Source: Roseomonas genomospecies 6
GTDB lineage: Bacteria; Pseudomonadota; Alphaproteobacteria; Azospirillales; Azospirillaceae
NCBI RefSeq assembly: GCF_008365375.1
Contig: NZ_QOKW01000044.1
Coordinates: forward strand, 1 to 33,447
Reading direction: 5' to 3'
DNA length: 33,447 nucleotides
The position numbers were made by a program, and so were the translations under genes. Every line of letters starts with the position of its first letter. Position 1 is the first letter of the stretch. Below are positions 7,171 to 14,931 of this stretch, in pieces. The notes under the pieces are model-generated. The model made no database searches. It saw only the letters and a list, made by a program, of their open reading frames with translations, and was not told where the DNA came from.

Positions 7171-7674
7171 TCAAGCCGCTCTGGCCTTGAATGCAGCCAG
7201 GGCAACGGCATCGGCCGCTATGCGCCTCACGCACCAGCGGGCGTAGGTTCCGGCAAGGAGACTGCCGAGGAGGCGCCAGTCCGGCGACGCGGGAGGAGCG
7301 TAGTCGATGAACACGCGCAATGCCGAACCGTCGCCCTTGGGTTCGATCTCGAAGCCCATGCGGTACGGACCGATGACCAGAAGCCGGGGGCGCCCCATGG
7401 TCTCCCACACCTTGCGCCGCGGCGGATCGCGTTCGGTGACAACCTCGTCGACGCCCAGGGAGATGTCGAGGAAACGGCCGCTCATGCGGATGACCGATCC
7501 GACAGCACGCCCCTTGTCCTCGTCGAAGGCGTAGGTCATGCGCCCGCCCAGCGTCATCATGGAAGGCTTCTCCATGTGCGCGGTGAGCCGCGTGTGGTCG
7601 TCCAGGCGTTCGAAAAGCTGCTCTGGCGCCATGGCCACCTCGACGGTCGCGGATTCGTGGAACGGGTAAGCCAT
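7171..7674 (-). CDS. SRPBCC-superfamily (START/polyketide cyclase-like) protein
   Basis: 167 residues with the helix-grip fold pattern: an N-terminal strand (FHESATVEVAMAPEQLFERLDDHTRL), a middle of alternating strands (GGRMTYAFDEDKGRAVGSVIRMSG), and a long C-terminal helix (LLGSLLAGTYARWCVRRIAADAVALAAF). The family binds hydrophobic ligands in a central cavity and includes cyclases, lipid-transfer proteins and many proteins of unknown role; nothing points to a specific ligand. It converges with the oxidase-like operon and lies 113 bp downstream of the nuclease-like gene on the same strand. Confidence 0.75.
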   Translation of the reverse strand: MAYPFHESATVEVAMAPEQLFERLDDHTRLTAHMEKPSMMTLGGRMTYAFDEDKGRAVGSVIRMSGRFLDISLGVDEVVTERDPPRRKVWETMGRPRLLVIGPYRMGFEIEPKGDGSALRVFIDYAPPASPDWRLLGSLLAGTYARWCVRRIAADAVALAAFKARAA

Positions 7675-7787
7675 ATCCGCCTACTGCGGAAGCCATCGTT
7701 CTCGGGGACGAAATGGTCCGGCAGGGGCACCCCCGGGGCCCCTGCCTCTTCAACAAGCCGCCGTGGCGCGTGTCCCGCCAGCGCCGC

Positions 7788-8612
7788 TCAGACGAGCGTG
7801 CGCGAGATGGCGTGGATGGCCTTCATGCCGCTTCCGAACCGGGCGATGGACTCCCGGTGCGACTCCAGTTCCCCGTACGGCAGGTGGCGGACCTTGAGGT
7901 CGGCCACGCGCGAGAAGGCGGGCCGGGCCAGCTGCGTGCGGACCTCCTCCTCGCGGCCGTTCGGCGCCACCAGGAACAGGCCCTCCAGTGCGTGCGCGTC
8001 GCCGCCGAGCGCGAGATCGAGCATGCGGACGATGCCCGAGTAGATCGAGGTGGAGTGCTCGACTTCGAAGGCGGCGGCGACGTGCGCCTTCCCGCGGTCG
8101 AGCCACAGCACGTCGATGAGCCGGACGGCGTCGGCACCGGGGGCTTTCTCGATCGCCCCCGGCAGGCGCTCAAGGCAGCCCTCGCCGAGCTTTCCGCCGT
8201 CGTAAGGCCGCCCACGGTCGTTCGACGCGATCCAGACGTCGTAGTCCAACGCCCTGCCGAGGTCGCGCAGCCAGCCCTGGATTATGGTGTGCGTGCGGTC
8301 GCCCGCGCGCTCGGCGGCGGCCGCCTTCGTTGTCTTGGCGCTTTCCTCGCGGACCTTGGCCAGGTCCGCCTCCCAGGTGGCCTGGGCGACCGCGTCGTCC
8401 ACGCGCGGCGGCGCGGCATACTGGCTCGAACCGACGTCGAACAGCAGGCCGCCGACGGCGCCGAGATCGTTGGAGAGCAGGTCGCGATGCTCGGCCTTGA
8501 GCGCCAGGATGTCCTGGCGCATGGCCAGGAACTCGTTGTGGCTTTCGAGTTCGCCACGTCCAGGGGCTTGGGGTTTAGGGAAGGCCACACTCAAAAGCCT
8601 TCTTAGGCCCAT
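7788..8612 (-). CDS. Putative restriction-endonuclease-like protein (PD-(D/E)XK-type guess)
   Basis: About 274 residues from the ATG at 8612, 11 bp after the TauE stop. The N-terminal third is helical and charged (EEHRD-, KVREES-type segments, residues 25-100). The C-terminal part has features I associate with nuclease-fold proteins: HTIIQGWLRDLG (about 108-119), VWIASNDRG (126-134), then IDVLWLD (D167) and AAFEVEHSTSIYSGI (E183, E185). A D-x15-E-x-E arrangement on adjacent strands is compatible with a PD-(D/E)XK core whose last Lys is Glu. I cannot name a family with certainty. It lacks a methyltransferase partner, and its place beside sulfur genes offers no functional clue. It might be a lone defence or DNA-repair protein. 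Confidence 0.5.
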   Translation of the reverse strand: MGLRRLLSVAFPKPQAPGRGELESHNEFLAMRQDILALKAEHRDLLSNDLGAVGGLLFDVGSSQYAAPPRVDDAVAQATWEADLAKVREESAKTTKAAAAERAGDRTHTIIQGWLRDLGRALDYDVWIASNDRGRPYDGGKLGEGCLERLPGAIEKAPGADAVRLIDVLWLDRGKAHVAAAFEVEHSTSIYSGIVRMLDLALGGDAHALEGLFLVAPNGREEEVRTQLARPAFSRVADLKVRHLPYGELESHRESIARFGSGMKAIHAISRTLV

Positions 8613-8623
8613 GTTGGATCGGA

Positions 8624-9400
8624 TCAGAATAGGCCGAGGACACCGGCGTTGCGGTACAGCATGTAGGCGGCGACGGCGAACAGCACGCCCGCGAAGACCT
8701 TGGTCAGCGCGCCCTTGCGCGTGGACAGCCCCACCGCGGCCTTCATGCCCGCGAACCCGCCGACCACGCCACCGGCGATGAACAGCGCCGCGACCGTCCA
8801 GTCGACAAGTCCCGAGAGCGCGTAGTTGGCCGCCGTGGTCAGGCCGAAGGCGCCCACCGAGAACAGCGACGAGCCGATGGCGTTGAGCACGGCCATGCCG
8901 CTGCCGAGCAGAAGGCCCGGGACGATCAGGAAGCCGCCGCCGATCCCGAAGAAGCCCGAAATCGCGCCGGTCAGGAAGCCGATGCCGACCAGCCGCACCG
9001 CAATGGACTTGTTGATGCGCACCCCGGGGTCGCCCTCGCTCCCGCGCTTCCTCAGCATGGAGGCGCCAACCGCGACCATCACCAGCGCGAACAGGAACAG
9101 CAGGCTCTCGCCGTTGACCGCCTTGCCGAGCGTCGAGCCGACCAGCGCCCCGACCACCCCGGAGGCGGCAAAGGTCGCCGCGCAGGGCCACTTCACCGTC
9201 CCGGCCCGGGCGTGCTGGGCCAGGTTGGCGAAGGCGTTCGCCGCGACTGCCAGGGCGCTGGTGCCGATGGCGACGTGGGGGTCCGGCACGCCCACGACGT
9301 AAAGCAGCAGCGGCACGGCCAGGATCGACCCTCCGCCTCCGATCAGCCCGAGGGAGAAGCCGACCAGCGAGCCGGACAGGATCGTGAGGAGTTCGGGCAT
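8624..9400 (-). CDS. TauE/SafE-family sulfite/organosulfonate exporter
   Basis: 258 residues with 7-8 membrane helices and the duplicated TauE/SafE motif: GFSLGLIGGGGSILAVPLL near the N-terminus and AISGFFGIGGGFLIVPGLLL in the second half. Family members export sulfite, sulfoacetate and related anions. In BigR-type clusters a TauE protein removes sulfite made from persulfide by the dioxygenase, and this gene lies 24 bp after two YeeE-type genes and the ArsR repressor, so that role is likely. All minus-strand genes from 10664 to 8624 look like one operon. Confidence 0.88.
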   Translation of the reverse strand: MPELLTILSGSLVGFSLGLIGGGGSILAVPLLLYVVGVPDPHVAIGTSALAVAANAFANLAQHARAGTVKWPCAATFAASGVVGALVGSTLGKAVNGESLLFLFALVMVAVGASMLRKRGSEGDPGVRINKSIAVRLVGIGFLTGAISGFFGIGGGFLIVPGLLLGSGMAVLNAIGSSLFSVGAFGLTTAANYALSGLVDWTVAALFIAGGVVGGFAGMKAAVGLSTRKGALTKVFAGVLFAVAAYMLYRNAGVLGLF

Positions 9401-9424
9401 CTGAGCGTTCCAGGTTGGAGAAGG

Positions 9425-9862
9425 TCACACTGTCGCAGCGCGACGCATGCGGATGGACCGCATCAGGTCATGGGCGCCGATCCCGGCGAGCATGGCGGCG
9501 ACGAACAGCCCCGCCCCAGGAACACTAAGGCCGAACGCGGCGAGCGCCGGGCCGGGGCAGTAGCCGACCAGCCCCCAGCCGACGCCGAACAGGACAGCGC
9601 CGGTCGCGAGTCGGCGGTCGACGGCCGTTGCGGTCGGGCCACGGAACGCCGTGTCGATCAAGGGCGTCCCGCGTCGGCGCGCAAGGGCGAAGCCGACCGC
9701 CGCGACCGGGATGGCGGCGGCCATCACGAAGGCGAGGCTCGGGTCCCAGGAGCCCGCCACGTCGAGGAAGTCCAGCACCTTGGCCGGGTCGATCATGGAG
9801 GACACCGTCAGGCCGAGGCCGAACAGCAGGCCTGACGCGAGGGCGACGAGCAGGGCGGGCAT
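9425..9862 (-). CDS. pmpB: YeeE/YedE-family (DUF6691, PmpB-like) sulfur-compound transporter half
   Basis: 145 residues, four to five membrane helices. It starts MPALLVALASGLLFGLGLTVSSMIDPAKVLDFLDV and holds a conserved GWGLVGYCPGPALA segment, whose Cys is characteristic of the second half of split YeeE/YedE transporters. These are thought to carry thiosulfate or other reduced sulfur; PmpA/PmpB pairs occur in BigR operons of plant-associated alphaproteobacteria. The start follows the stop of the preceding half-gene by only 5 bp. Direction and substrate are not known from sequence. Confidence 0.8.
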   Translation of the reverse strand: MPALLVALASGLLFGLGLTVSSMIDPAKVLDFLDVAGSWDPSLAFVMAAAIPVAAVGFALARRRGTPLIDTAFRGPTATAVDRRLATGAVLFGVGWGLVGYCPGPALAAFGLSVPGAGLFVAAMLAGIGAHDLMRSIRMRRAATV

Positions 9863-9867
9863 GGCGG

Positions 9868-10293
9868 TCAGACTCCGATCAGGTGGCGGGCGACCAAGAC
9901 GGTGGCGGCGGCGCTGGCCATAAACAGGCCGGTGGCCGTCAGGGAACGCGGCGACAGTCGGGCCAGGCCGCAGACACCATGACCGCTCGTGCAGCCGCTG
10001 CCCAGTCGGGTGCCGAAGCCGACCAGCAGACCGGCGACGATCAGAGTGGCGGGGCTGGCGGGCGACGCGGAATGCGGCAGCGCACCGCCTGCCGCGCCGT
10101 AGAGCAGCGGCGCCGCCATCAGGCCGACCAGAAAGGCGGCGCGCCAAGCAACGTCGCCGGGGCGCCGCGCGCCAAGGCCGCCGAGGATGCCGCTGATCCC
10201 GGCGATCCGGCCTTTGGCAACCCACAGGAGGGCCGCGGACAAACCGATCAGGAGGCCGCCGAGGGCGGCCGAAGCAGGCGTGAAGTTTTCCAT
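9868..10293 (-). CDS. pmpA: YeeE/YedE-family (PmpA-like) sulfur-compound transporter half
   Basis: 141 residues from the ATG at 10293 (MENFTPASAALGGLLIGLSA, the usual family start). An ATG at 10323 overlapping the repressor stop as ATGA is an alternative that would couple translation. Four helices; the hallmark RLGSGCTSGHGVCGLARLS carries the two conserved cysteines thought to handle the sulfur substrate. It pairs with the PmpB-like gene 5 bp downstream. The gene order repressor, PmpA, PmpB, TauE is that of a BigR operon, supporting a sulfur-detoxification role. Confidence 0.82.
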   Translation of the reverse strand: MENFTPASAALGGLLIGLSAALLWVAKGRIAGISGILGGLGARRPGDVAWRAAFLVGLMAAPLLYGAAGGALPHSASPASPATLIVAGLLVGFGTRLGSGCTSGHGVCGLARLSPRSLTATGLFMASAAATVLVARHLIGV

Positions 10294-10319
10294 GGGTCTC
10301 GAAGGTCGGGATTGGGCCG

Positions 10320-10664
10320 TCATTCGGGGCGAGGAGCGGCACAGAACAGGCGGTAGAGCTCGGTGAGGATGGGGCGGACCCGGTCTGAGCCGATGCGGTA
10401 GAAAATGACCGTGCCGTCCCGGCGGGGCGCGACGAGTCCTTCCTCGCGCAGCTTGGCGAGGTGCTGGGACAGGTTGGACTGGGAGAGACCGAGGCGCCGG
10501 ACGAGCTCGCCAACTGGCACCTCGCCCTCAAGCAGCGAGCACAGGATCATCAAGCGATGGCGGCTCGCGAGCGAGCGCAGGAATGCCTCGGCATAGGCGG
10601 CGCGGGCTTCCAACTCGGCGGGGTCCATCGGCGGATCGTTGGGGGTGTCCGGCATAGTTTCCAA
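10320..10664 (-). CDS. bigR: ArsR/SmtB-family repressor, BigR/SqrR-like persulfide sensor
   Basis: 114 residues when started at the TTG at 10664; an ATG at 10655 gives 111. The winged-helix DNA-reading segment is SQSNLSQHLAKLREEGLV. Two cysteines, in LMILCSLLEG and RLFCAAP, are 66 residues apart (42 and 108 from the TTG), the same spacing as the sensing pair in BigR and SqrR, which form a di- or polysulfide bridge with persulfides and leave DNA. The arsenic-type CxC motif is absent. It heads a minus-strand operon (PmpA, PmpB, TauE) and is divergent from a persulfide dioxygenase-like gene across a 92-bp AT-rich gap, so both sides are probably repressed from there. Confidence 0.82.
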   Translation of the reverse strand: METMPDTPNDPPMDPAELEARAAYAEAFLRSLASRHRLMILCSLLEGEVPVGELVRRLGLSQSNLSQHLAKLREEGLVAPRRDGTVIFYRIGSDRVRPILTELYRLFCAAPRPE

Positions 10665-10756
10665 ATCATTAATTTAGCCTTGACTAATATATGAGGCCGA
10701 GCCACCTGTTCAAGCGGTATTGGGAACGGTCCCGCCAGGCCAGCCAGGAGGTCTCC
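10665..10756. promoter_or_regulatory. Divergent promoter/operator region of the BigR-like module
   Basis: This gap between repressor and dioxygenase is locally AT-rich at 10667-10692, unlike its surroundings, and contains the imperfect dyad TTAG-N6-CTAA inside AATTTAGCCTTGACTAATAT. AT-rich operators are typical of BigR/SqrR repressors. The exact -10 and -35 elements are not clear to me. AGGAGG at 10746-10751 is the RBS of the plus-strand gene. Confidence 0.5.
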
Positions 10757-11620
10757 ATGAAACCCGACGTGATGCCGCTCTTCGACGAGGCGACCAACAC
10801 CGTCAGCTATGTCGTCGTCGATCCCGCCACCCAGGCCGCGGCTCTGGTCGACAGCGTGCTCGACTTCGACCCGAAGTCGGGCCGCACCGCAACCGCCTCG
10901 GCCGACCGCATGATCGCGCTGGTGCGTGAGCGCGGCCTCACCGTGGAGTGGATCCTGGAGACACACGTCCACGCCGACCACCTCTCGGCGGCACCCTACC
11001 TGAAGGAACGGGTCGGCGGCCGCATCGGCATCGGCGAGCACATCCGCGAGGTCCAGAAGGTCTTCCGCGCTCTGTTCAACATGGAACCCGGCTTCGCGGC
11101 AGACGGGCGCCAATTCGACCATCTGTTCGCCGACGGCGAGCGGTTCCGGATCGGCGGCCTGGAGGCTCAGGCCATCCACACGCCCGGCCACACCCCGGCG
11201 GACATGACCTACCTGATCGGCGACGCGGCCTTCGTCGGCGACACCCTGTTCCAGCCCGACTACGGCACGGCGCGCTGTGACTTCCCAGGCGGCGACGCCC
11301 ACGCCCTGTACCGCTCGATCCGGCGCATCCTGACCCTACCGCCTGAGACGCGGCTCTTCACCGGCCACGACTACAAGGCGCCGGGCCGGGACGAGTACGC
11401 CTGGGAGAACACGGTCGCCGAGCAGCGGGCGCGCAACGTCCACGTTCGGGACGGTGTGGGCGAGGACGAGTTCGTGGCGCTCCGCACGGCCCGCGACCGG
11501 ACACTGGACATGCCGAAGCTGATCCTGCCCTCGGTGCAGGTGAACGTGCGCGCCGGGCGGTTGCCGCCCGCCGAGGAGAACGGCAAACGCTACCTCAAGA
11601 TCCCTATCGACGCTCTGTGA
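10757..11620 (+). CDS. Metallo-beta-lactamase-fold persulfide dioxygenase-like protein
   Basis: 287 residues, started at the ATG at 10757 with an ideal AGGAGG. The MBL signature ETHVHADHLSAA gives the metal-binding His/Asp set, followed by IHTPGHTPADMTYLIGDAAF, VGDTLF and TGHDY, the remaining ligands. The layout fits Blh/PDO-type persulfide dioxygenases, which oxidise glutathione persulfide to sulfite. Being divergent from a BigR-like repressor and opposite a TauE exporter supports this. It is longer than the ETHE1-like protein at 23383-24144 and differs in its C-terminal third (HVRDGVGEDEFVALR...), so the two are different subtypes rather than recent copies. Confidence 0.8.
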   Translation: MKPDVMPLFDEATNTVSYVVVDPATQAAALVDSVLDFDPKSGRTATASADRMIALVRERGLTVEWILETHVHADHLSAAPYLKERVGGRIGIGEHIREVQKVFRALFNMEPGFAADGRQFDHLFADGERFRIGGLEAQAIHTPGHTPADMTYLIGDAAFVGDTLFQPDYGTARCDFPGGDAHALYRSIRRILTLPPETRLFTGHDYKAPGRDEYAWENTVAEQRARNVHVRDGVGEDEFVALRTARDRTLDMPKLILPSVQVNVRAGRLPPAEENGKRYLKIPIDAL

Positions 11621-11703
11621 GGGGACGGGGCATGACGAACGAGCGCACTAGCGTCCGGACTGAGGATGACCGACGTGGCTCCCAGCGGAACGCTGAGGGC
11701 CCG

Positions 11704-12051
11704 TCAGGGCTCCCCGGTCTCCGGCATCTCCTGGCGGGTCCCGGAGACCAGATCCTCGATCCACGTCGTAGCGGCGACGGCCTGAGGCAGGCCGAGGGTC
11801 GGGATCGCCAGGAGCGCCACCTGCCGGATCGCTTCAGGGTCGACGCCTTCGGCAAGCGCGCGGCGGACATGGGAATGGACAGCACCCTCCGAGCGGGCGC
11901 CGATCGCCAAGGCCAGCTTCACCAGCCGCCGCGTCGTGTCGTCGAGCGGCCCCGAACGGGCAACGGCGTCCCCGAGTTGGGCGAAGGCGTTCCAGACGGC
12001 CGGGTGCCGCTCGGCAAGGCGGCCCGCTCCTGAAGGCAAATTCTGGGTCAT
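11704..12051 (-). CDS. Carboxymuconolactone decarboxylase (CMD)-family protein
   Basis: 115 residues from the ATG at 12051 (GAGGAT upstream). The all-helical CMD core is clear: TTRRLVKLALAIGARSEGAVHSHVRRALAEG, then VDPEAIRQVALLAIPTLGLP. The peroxidase-type CxxC of AhpD is absent; the segment reads EGAVHSH, as in the non-redox branch, so thiol peroxidase activity is unlikely. Substrate unknown. It converges with the dioxygenase gene and is divergent from ttrS, with 126 bp between them that show no clear promoter. Confidence 0.75.
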   Translation of the reverse strand: MTQNLPSGAGRLAERHPAVWNAFAQLGDAVARSGPLDDTTRRLVKLALAIGARSEGAVHSHVRRALAEGVDPEAIRQVALLAIPTLGLPQAVAATTWIEDLVSGTRQEMPETGEP

Positions 12052-12177
12052 GCGATCCTCTCGGCGTTTGTCCGTCCCAGAATGGCTGACTGCGGCAATG
12101 GTTCCCTCGGCCGGGGCGGATGTGCTGCACACCGCTCGCGTTGTCCTTTGTGCTTTACTCGTTGAAGAGGGAGCGCC

Positions 12178-14139
12178 ATGGACGGTGTGTCGGGAACCCG
12201 AAAGGACCGGGGGTTATGGATGGGGATGATCGTCACCAGGCTTGGCAGCAGTCGTCGGCGTGACCGGTTCATGCTCCGGCCTCTCACGCTGCTCGCCTGG
12301 CTCGCCGTCGGCTTGGCCGCCAGCACGGCTGCTGCCGCGGAGCCGCCCATCCGCGTCGGGGTTCTGGCCTACCGGGGCGGCGACCACGCGAACGCCGCCT
12401 GGGAGCCGACCGTCCAATACCTGGCCGAGCGGTTCCCCGAGCGCGGCGCGGAGATGATCCCGCTGGATCTGCCCGGCATGGAGGCCGCCGTGCAGGCCCG
12501 CACCGTCGACTTCGTTCTGACCAACACCGGCAACTACGTGGAACTCGAAGCGCGCCATGGCGTGACCCGCATCGCCACGCTGCGTTCCTCGCGGGCCGGG
12601 GCATCGGGCGCCGCCATCGGCTCCGCCTTGATCGTCCGGGCCGACCGGACCGACATTCGCGAGATGGGCGACATGAAGGGGCGCACCGTCATGGCGATCG
12701 ACCCCGACGCCTTCGGCGGCTTCCAGGTCGCCTGGGGCGAGATGCTGCAGGCCGGTGTCGATCCTTACCGGGACCTGAAGGAGCTTCGTTTCTCCGGCTT
12801 TCCCGTGGACCGGGTCGTCTTCGCGGTCCGCGACGGCGAGGTGGACGTCGGCGTGCTGCGGGCCTGCGTGCTGGAGGAACTGGCCGCGGAGGGCCGCGTG
12901 GACCCGGCACGCTTCCGGGTCCTGGCACCCAGGATGTCGCCGGGCTTCGGCTGCGCCCTGTCCACCGACCTGTACCCCGACTGGCCTCTGGCCAGGCTGG
13001 CCTCGACGCCGGAGGATCTGGCGAAGGCGGTCGTCGTCGCGCTGTTCCAGATGCCCGCCGATCATCTGGCGGCCAAGGCCGGAGGTTACGAGGGCTGGAC
13101 CGTGCCGCTCGACTACCAGCCCGTCCACGCGCTGTTCCGGTCGCTGCGCATCGGGCCTTACCGCTACCTGCGCGAGGTCTCGCTCATCGACATCGCCCGC
13201 GAGCATTGGGAATGGCTGGCGGTGGGCGCGCTGGCCCTGCTGTGGTGGGCCATCCATTCGCTGCGGGTCGAGCACCTGATCAAGGTGCGCACCGCCGAGC
13301 TCCGCGCGGCCAACCGGGACCTCGTCCACGAGATGGCGGAGCGCCGCCGCGCCGAGGAGAACGCCCGCGAGCGGCGCAAGGAGATGGACCACGTCGCCCG
13401 CCTCTCCATCCTCGGCGAGATGGCCAGCAACCTGGCACACGAGTTGAACCAGCCCCTCGGGGCCATTGCCAACTACGCCCGCGGCTGCACCCGACGGCTG
13501 GAGATGGGGACGGTGGAACCGGCCCAACTGGCGGAGGTCACGCGGGCCATCGCGGAGCAGGCCGACCGCGCCGGACAGATCATCGCGCGCATCCGCAACT
13601 TCGTGCGCAAGCGGGCGTCCCAATTGGAACCGACGGCCGTGAACGAGGCCGTCCACGCCGCCATCGCCCTGTGCGAGGGACAGGCGCGCAACGGCAACAC
13701 CATCATCGCCCGGGATCTCGCCGACGACCTTCCCCTCGTGCTGGCGGACCGCGTCCAGATCGAGCAGGTGGTGCTGAACCTGGTCAAGAACGCCCTCGAC
13801 GCGATGCAGGACGTGCCGGGCGGCACGGCGGGCGGAAGCGTCCGCACCGTGACCGTCCGCACGGGTCGGGATGAGGAGGGGCGGGTCGAGGTCGCGGTGG
13901 CCGACCAGGGGCATGGGATTTCCGAAGAGGCGCGGGCGCGGCTGTTCGATCCCTTCTTCACCACGAAGCCGGGCGGCATGGGGCTGGGGCTGTCGATCTG
14001 CCGGACCATCGTGGAAGCCCACGGCGGCCACCTCTGGGCCACCGACAACCCCGGCGGGGGCGCCGTGATGCGCTTCGTCCTGCCCGTCGCGAATGCCAAG
14101 CCTCCGGTCGGCAACAAGGAGCAACACCATGCACGCTGA
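12178..14139 (+). CDS. ttrS: Tetrathionate-type sensor histidine kinase TtrS
   Basis: 653 residues from the ATG at 12178, with GAGGGAG four bases upstream; ATGs at 12220 and 12271 are alternatives, the last giving a compact signal peptide. The periplasmic half is a PhnD-like substrate-binding domain (PPIRVGVLAYRGGDHANAAW onwards), typical of TtrS, which senses tetrathionate. A single membrane helix (WLAVGALALLWWAIHSL) leads into a coiled coil, then HisKA with phospho-acceptor H421 (NLAHELNQPLGA) and an ATPase domain with NLVKNALDAM, VADQGHGIS and GGMGLGLSICR. It has no PAS domain. It overlaps ttrR by 11 bp and sits upstream of the reductase genes it should control. Confidence 0.8.
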   Translation: MDGVSGTRKDRGLWMGMIVTRLGSSRRRDRFMLRPLTLLAWLAVGLAASTAAAAEPPIRVGVLAYRGGDHANAAWEPTVQYLAERFPERGAEMIPLDLPGMEAAVQARTVDFVLTNTGNYVELEARHGVTRIATLRSSRAGASGAAIGSALIVRADRTDIREMGDMKGRTVMAIDPDAFGGFQVAWGEMLQAGVDPYRDLKELRFSGFPVDRVVFAVRDGEVDVGVLRACVLEELAAEGRVDPARFRVLAPRMSPGFGCALSTDLYPDWPLARLASTPEDLAKAVVVALFQMPADHLAAKAGGYEGWTVPLDYQPVHALFRSLRIGPYRYLREVSLIDIAREHWEWLAVGALALLWWAIHSLRVEHLIKVRTAELRAANRDLVHEMAERRRAEENARERRKEMDHVARLSILGEMASNLAHELNQPLGAIANYARGCTRRLEMGTVEPAQLAEVTRAIAEQADRAGQIIARIRNFVRKRASQLEPTAVNEAVHAAIALCEGQARNGNTIIARDLADDLPLVLADRVQIEQVVLNLVKNALDAMQDVPGGTAGGSVRTVTVRTGRDEEGRVEVAVADQGHGISEEARARLFDPFFTTKPGGMGLGLSICRTIVEAHGGHLWATDNPGGGAVMRFVLPVANAKPPVGNKEQHHAR

Positions 14140-14755
14140 TATGAACCACGCTGGCGCATCCCGTATCGTCTATGTCGTGGACGACGACCCCGCGATGCGA
14201 CACTCGCTAGCATGGTTGATCGGTGCGCTCGGGGTGCCGGTGGCGTCCTTCGCCTCGGGCGAGGAGTTCCTCCGTGCCGTCCGCCCGGACCAGCCGGGAT
14301 GCCTCGTCACCGACGTGCGGATGCCCGGCATGAGCGGGCTGGAGTTGCAGGATACTCTCGCCCGTGCCGGGTCGCTGCTGGCGGTCGTGGTCATCACCGG
14401 CCATGCCGACGTGCCCATGGCGGCGCGCGCCTTCCGCGCGGGCGCGGTGGACTTCATCGAGAAGCCGTTCAACGACCAGATGCTCCTCGACCGGGTTCAC
14501 GAGGGGCTCGAGAAATCCACCCAGGCCTGGGGGGAGCGGACGCGCAAGGCCCATGTCCGGTCGCTTCTGGCCCGCCTGACGCCGCGCGAGCGGCAGGTCG
14601 CCGATCTCGTGGTGGGGGGAAAGCCGAACAAGGTGATCGCCGCCGAGATCAACCTCAGCCTGAAGACGGTCGAGGTCCATCGGCACAATGTGATGGAGAA
14701 GCTCGAGGTCGGCTCGATCGCCGATCTCACCCGGCTTCTGCTCGAGGCCGGGTGA
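14129..14755 (+). CDS. ttrR: Response regulator TtrR (receiver plus LuxR-type HTH)
   Basis: 208 residues. The receiver domain has the acidic pocket VVDDDPAMR, phospho-acceptor D62 (VTDVRMPGMSGLE), a T/S switch in VVVITGHAD and the conserved Lys in FIEKPFN. After a linker comes a GerE/LuxR-type helix-turn-helix (LTPRERQVADLVVGGKPNKV, then SLKTVEVHRHNVMEKL). This FixJ/NarL-like layout matches TtrR. The RBS AAGGAG lies within the end of ttrS, whose reading frame overlaps. The first palindrome downstream (14808-14844) is the obvious candidate binding site in front of ttrB. Confidence 0.85.
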   Translation: MHADMNHAGASRIVYVVDDDPAMRHSLAWLIGALGVPVASFASGEEFLRAVRPDQPGCLVTDVRMPGMSGLELQDTLARAGSLLAVVVITGHADVPMAARAFRAGAVDFIEKPFNDQMLLDRVHEGLEKSTQAWGERTRKAHVRSLLARLTPRERQVADLVVGGKPNKVIAAEINLSLKTVEVHRHNVMEKLEVGSIADLTRLLLEAG

Positions 14756-14807
14756 CGGCTTAACAAAGCGTAACCGGTCCTCAAGAGCGCCCTGCGACAT
14801 AGTGTCC

Positions 14808-14844
14808 TTGGGGTAAACCCTAACAAGTCTAGGGTTCCCCCCAA
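14808..14844 (+). promoter_or_regulatory. Palindrome upstream of ttrB, candidate TtrR operator
   Basis: Arms TTGGGGTAAACCCTA (14808-14822) and TAGGGTTCCCCCCAA (14830-14844) match in 13 of 15 positions around a 7-bp centre; the inner AACCCTA/TAGGGTT is perfect. It ends 87 bp before the ttrB ATG. Symmetric sites of this size are typical of LuxR-type response-regulator dimers. It could instead fold as an RNA hairpin ending ttrSR transcripts. Confidence 0.55.
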
Positions 14845-14931
14845 TGGGATGGCCCACCCGCCCCCGGTACCTTCGCACCGTAGGGCTCGCGCAACACCGC
14901 GGGCCACGGAACATGTGCGAAGGGGTCTGCC

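Noticed and set aside
11678..11700. CAGCG-GAA-CGCTG hairpin in the dioxygenase/CMD convergent gap
   Set aside because: The stem is only 5 bp before a bulge and has no T-run; too weak to call as a terminator.
11704..12051. Loss of the CxxC motif in the CMD protein as a broken AhpD
   Set aside because: The EGAVHSH version is a regular non-redox branch of the family, so the absence of Cys is not damage.
12214..14130. Very long open frame antisense to ttrS
   Set aside because: The translation is low-complexity and without domains, while the plus strand encodes a textbook histidine kinase; high GC keeps the antisense frame open.
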